A stretch of DNA of 64,000 bases, from NCBI RefSeq assembly GCF_007559335.1, contig NZ_VMBG01000001.1:2381946-2445945 (forward strand). The letters are read 5' to 3'. The translations under genes and the position numbers were made by a program. Positions 61,247 through 64,000 of the stretch are shown one piece after another. Position 1 is the first letter of the stretch, and every line of letters begins with the position of its first letter. The notes beneath the pieces were generated by a model, which saw only the letters and a list, made by a program, of their open reading frames with translations, ran no database searches and was not told the DNA's origin. This stretch comes from Rariglobus hedericola. GTDB lineage: Bacteria; Verrucomicrobiota; Verrucomicrobiia; Opitutales; Opitutaceae.

Positions 61247-63112
61247 TCACACTGAATACGCCGGCCGCGCAAACTGGCCTTTGCGAACCTCCGCCGCGCT
61301 GAGATCCCGCCTGCACAGGCGCAGGAAAAAGCCCCACGACGCACCACAGGCGAGATCCATCGCCACCGTCAGCGTGTGCTCGCCCGCCGGCAGCGTGGTC
61401 GTCTTTGAAAACTCGTCGGCCAGACACGGGTTGATGCCGCCGATATCCGTGTAGAACGGTTTCCCGTCGATCCACATCCGAAACGGCCCGTCGTAGCCCA
61501 GCAGGAATTCCAGTTTCATCGCCTCCGCCAGCGTAAGCTTCGCCGCGAAATACCCGTGGCCTTCCGCCTTCTGCCAGCGCGCGTGTTCGTTGATGAAACC
61601 GTCCATCCCGTAACTGCGAACTTCGCTTCCCGCCCCATCGAGATGCGGACACGCCAGCTCCGCCAGCGACACCGCCGGCGCCGTCACCACCGGGCTCACC
61701 CGCCACGTCGTGAAAAACGGCGCCATCGCGTTCGGCTTCATGAACGGCTGCGGCGCAAACACCGGCAGCGCACATCCGCGCCCGTCCGTGATCGTGCACA
61801 CCGGCATGCGTCCGTGCCCGTAAGCCAGCCGCGTGTTCCAGGGCAGCACCAGTCCCTTGAGCATGTGCAACCGCGCCGTGTCGCCGTGCAGCGTCGTCTT
61901 AAAAATCGAGGGCAACACCTTCCCGTCGCCATCCACCAGCGTGAACCCGCGCGCCGCCCCCGCCGCGCGCAAACCGCCCGGCACATGCTCGAACACCACG
62001 TCGATCTGCCCCGGCGCCTTTTTCGGATCCGGTGAGATGATCGTTTTGAGCCGGGGCATCGGCACCTCGGCACAGTTGCCATACACGAGACGATCCGCCG
62101 CCCGCGCCATGCGATTGGCCAGCACCGGAAAACCCGCCGCGCCGATGTGGATGTTATCATCCAACGGCAGATCCACCGCCGCCACGGTTTCCAGTTGTTT
62201 TACTTTCAACGCCAGCAACCGCTGCTGCTCCTGGATGCTATTCCAGCCCGCACCATCCTCCAGCGATCCGAACACCGTCGCCAGTTGCACGATCACCCAC
62301 GGCAACGCCGGTTGCTTCAGATCACGTCGCACCGCCGCGACCAGCGCGCGCATCTTCTCCGTGTAAACCGCCACCGGCGGACCGCCCGCGTCGCTCTCGC
62401 CTTGATACCACAACACACCGGCCACCGGCTGGCCCGTCTCGCGGCACGACAACATCATCGACCCGTAAAGCGAATCCCCGCCCCGATCCTTCAACGCCGG
62501 GTTCCACTGCTCCATCGTCGTGCCGCCATGCGCCGTCGCGATGAGCCCCTGCGGCACGCCCGACCGCTCCAACATCTCCCGTGCAAAAAACACGCCCACG
62601 CCCACACCCCGCTTCGTCGTTGTGCGAATCGACTCGGCCTGCTCGCGAGTGAGCTGACGCGCCCCCGCGTGGCACGAGTCGGGCGACTCGCCGAGCACGT
62701 GCAACGGATCCTTCGCCAACCGCCACTCACGCCGCATCGTCAGCACCCGGATGAGCGGATGCGGTTTCACCGGCGCCGACATATCGCCCACGCCTTCCAT
62801 GTTGCTCTGTCCCGCCATCAGCCAGACATCGCCCGCATAAAACTCCTTCACGCGCACCTGCTCCGCACCGCAGCGCAACGTCAGCCGATACGGCCCGCCC
62901 GCCGGCACGCCCGCCAGCTCCGCGCTAAACCGCCCGCGCCCCGCCGTCCCCACGCGCCGCGCCTTCCAGCCCTTTAGCGCACCACGCGCGCCCTCGATCG
63001 TGGCCAACACCGGCGCCACTTCCGCACTCTCGCCCGACAAACGCACCGTGGCGCCCTTGCGACCGATCCGTTGCACCACCTGCCCCTCACTCAACCCCTG
63101 TAGGATTTTCAC
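61247..63112 (-). CDS. Sialate O-acetylesterase (SGNH hydrolase)
   Basis: 621 residues, no clear signal peptide. The SGNH nucleophile is Ser103 in MAGQSNMEGVGD; the block VLWYQGESDAGGP and the catalytic Asp/His in DLPLDDNIHIGAAG are complete. The flanking beta-sandwich domains of the family are present. Removes O-acetyl groups from sialic acid or similar acetylated glycans; in Verrucomicrobia the family is widespread in carbohydrate clusters. Confidence 0.88.
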   Translation of the reverse strand: MKILQGLSEGQVVQRIGRKGATVRLSGESAEVAPVLATIEGARGALKGWKARRVGTAGRGRFSAELAGVPAGGPYRLTLRCGAEQVRVKEFYAGDVWLMAGQSNMEGVGDMSAPVKPHPLIRVLTMRREWRLAKDPLHVLGESPDSCHAGARQLTREQAESIRTTTKRGVGVGVFFAREMLERSGVPQGLIATAHGGTTMEQWNPALKDRGGDSLYGSMMLSCRETGQPVAGVLWYQGESDAGGPPVAVYTEKMRALVAAVRRDLKQPALPWVIVQLATVFGSLEDGAGWNSIQEQQRLLALKVKQLETVAAVDLPLDDNIHIGAAGFPVLANRMARAADRLVYGNCAEVPMPRLKTIISPDPKKAPGQIDVVFEHVPGGLRAAGAARGFTLVDGDGKVLPSIFKTTLHGDTARLHMLKGLVLPWNTRLAYGHGRMPVCTITDGRGCALPVFAPQPFMKPNAMAPFFTTWRVSPVVTAPAVSLAELACPHLDGAGSEVRSYGMDGFINEHARWQKAEGHGYFAAKLTLAEAMKLEFLLGYDGPFRMWIDGKPFYTDIGGINPCLADEFSKTTTLPAGEHTLTVAMDLACGASWGFFLRLCRRDLSAAEVRKGQFARPAYSV

Positions 63113-63436
63113 GTTGGATAATGTTGTTGGAAATTAAAACCGCGCCCCGATGCCCGCCGCAAACCGCGCACGAGTGATCAAAGGGGTATTCCCCCGATCG
63201 ATTCATCTTCCCCGGCCCAACGCAAGACGCCGAAGAAATGCCTTTTGGCGCATCCCGCTCATTTTAACGAGCATCTGGGGCAGGGACGGACCGCTGGGCC
63301 GTCCGCTCCGCCCACCGTCGTTCAGCCGTAGGGGCGAGCCTCGTGCACGCCCACCCGGGCCCCGTCTGTCTTCCGTCTTTCGTCTTCCGTCTCCCCGGTC
63401 CTCCGCCCGCCGTCCCGAGTATTCCGTCTTCCCCCC
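63113..63436. repeat. 324-bp non-coding region packed with short repeats
   Basis: No gene seen. It contains a hairpin at 63284-63304 (9-bp arms, one mismatch, GGACGGACC type), a GTAGGGGCGAGCCTCGTGCA segment at about 63328, and 63364-63435, runs of CTTCCGTCTTTCGTC-like units. The last resembles bases 5420-5465. They look like dispersed elements stacked together. Confidence 0.6.
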
Positions 63437-63673
63437 TCAGCCCGTAAGCTGCGTGCCGCCAGTCGCAGCCCGTTTAACCATCCAACGTCGCAACCGGTCA
63501 AAAACCTCGGTCATAGTCCCCTCGGGTAATTGCGTGGCCGTTTTACCATTCACGCGAATTTTATAACGACGCTCCGACCAAAGCCCTGGAGCATCAATCA
63601 GCTCGACTTTGAGCGATTCACCAGACTCCTTATCGCAAATCGAAATCCGAAACCGTGATTTTGACCGTCCCAT
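63437..63673 (-). CDS. Small hypothetical protein
   Basis: 78 residues from ATG 63673 (MGRSKSRFRISICDKESGES), mixed charge, basic. RRYKIRVNGKTATQLPEGTM and EVFDRLRRWMVKR suggest a compact alpha-beta protein. The frame is open to 63811 but runs through the tandem repeat. I do not recognise the family. It sits at the edge of the AT-rich end of the window. Confidence 0.5.
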   Translation of the reverse strand: MGRSKSRFRISICDKESGESLKVELIDAPGLWSERRYKIRVNGKTATQLPEGTMTEVFDRLRRWMVKRAATGGTQLTG

Positions 63674-63680
63674 CTCTAAA

Positions 63681-63860
63681 TCTAGAAAAGTGCACCTAAC
63701 AATTGGCAATCCACTAATCGTCAATGATCTGCCTTTTTTTAATTTAAAACGGAGTAACGATTCGTTACCGGCACCTATTAATTCTAAAAAAATGCACCCT
63801 GAAATGAGCAATCACTTCTTTTCCAATGATCTGCCGTTTTCGAGAGTGAAATGCAGTGCC
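63681..63860. repeat. Two diverged 102-bp tandem units
   Basis: Units begin at 63681 and 63783. Aligned landmarks, each 102 bp apart: TGCACC (63691/63793), GCAATC, and AATGATCTGCC (63723/63825). The unit length is a multiple of three. The region is markedly more AT-rich than the rest of the window. Confidence 0.65.
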
Positions 63861-63885
63861 GCTCAATAACACTGTTAGGCAAAAA

Positions 63886-64000
63886 ATGAAATCACTCAGC
63901 ATACTATTTCTTGCGGCCTACTTAACCGTCTTGGCCCAAGCTTTTCCGCCACGCCCACCGATACCATCGGTATTGGTTGAACCCGCATTGGCAGCGGCCA
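63886..64000 (+). CDS. Start of a secreted protein (3' end outside window)
   Basis: 38 codons visible. MKSLSILFLAAYLTVLAQAF is a signal peptide, followed by a Pro-rich start (PPRPPIPSVLVEP). An A-run and GTTAGGC (63874-63880) lie directly before the ATG. The family cannot be told from this fragment. Confidence 0.55.
   Translation, partial: MKSLSILFLAAYLTVLAQAFPPRPPIPSVLVEPALAAA

Noticed and set aside
63609..63869. 86-residue plus-strand frame over the tandem units
   Set aside because: It overlaps the small minus-strand gene and owes its repeated peptide to the 102-bp units; no start signal. Could be real, but not supported.
63694..63880. A full integron attC site
   Set aside because: Only the two outer core boxes match; they are about 187 bp apart with no matching inner arms, longer than known attC sites. 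Kept only as a weak observation.

Overview
The window reads as one contiguous piece of a high-GC chromosome from the phylum Verrucomicrobiota, most likely family Opitutaceae. The evidence is the gene mix: PEP-CTERM sorted autotransporter-repeat proteins, an orphan Verru_Chthon cassette protein A, CE7 esterases and CE4-like deacetylases next to LacI regulators, an oleC-oleD pair, and a CoaBC protein split into two genes. Short dispersed repeats sit in several spacers and even inside genes. No rRNA, tRNA, CRISPR array, transposase or prophage was seen.

Layout. 1-6.8 kb: RecD2-type helicase (cut by the left edge), a J-domain-like protein, a small membrane protein, and an active/inactive pair of secreted M16 peptidases, closed by a strong two-way terminator. 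6.8-11.3 kb: FAD oxidoreductase divergent from an AraC regulator, then panB-coaC-coaB (pantothenate and CoA synthesis). 11.3-34 kb: a carbohydrate-degradation region, mostly on the minus strand. It has a four-gene operon (CE7 esterase, heparinase II/III-like lyase, six-hairpin glycosidase, second CE7 esterase), a third CE7 esterase, two LacI regulators, two polysaccharide deacetylases, a nucleoside hydrolase, a GH38 alpha-mannosidase and two large PEP-CTERM beta-strand-repeat proteins. A shared 14-bp palindrome close to TTCTATCAATAGAA lies in front of four of these units and is the best candidate for the LacI operator.

34-44 kb (plus strand): a very large PilX/Verru_Chthon A-like protein, twin secreted proteins of unknown function, a D-2-hydroxyacid dehydrogenase, a GH16 glucanase with repeated binding modules, and a second six-hairpin glycosidase. 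44-47 kb: an iron(II) uptake operon (feoA, feoA, feoB, Cys-rich FeoB-associated protein) with a Fur-box-like palindrome inside its promoter. 47.5-53 kb: a 1143-residue protein that resembles pyrophosphate-dependent PEP carboxykinase, then queC-queE-exoD. 53-64 kb: RNase D-like nuclease, a small lipoprotein, oleC-oleD plus a queuosine-precursor (VUT/YhhQ) transporter in an overlapping operon, a small PEP-CTERM protein, two RNA methyltransferases whose start regions share one long inverted repeat, a sialate O-acetylesterase, and an AT-rich, repeat-bearing right end.

The most unusual observations are: (i) two copies of a near-perfect palindrome sitting in frame inside oleD, each encoding the same CNL(I/L)SYK peptide, which recalls the protein-coding palindromic elements of Rickettsia; (ii) low-complexity CTCAACT repeats inside oleC; (iii) an inverted repeat that supplies the start regions of two divergent genes; (iv) the candidate LacI regulon; (v) the 63.1-64.0 kb composition break. 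Functions are read from motifs by eye; no database search was run.
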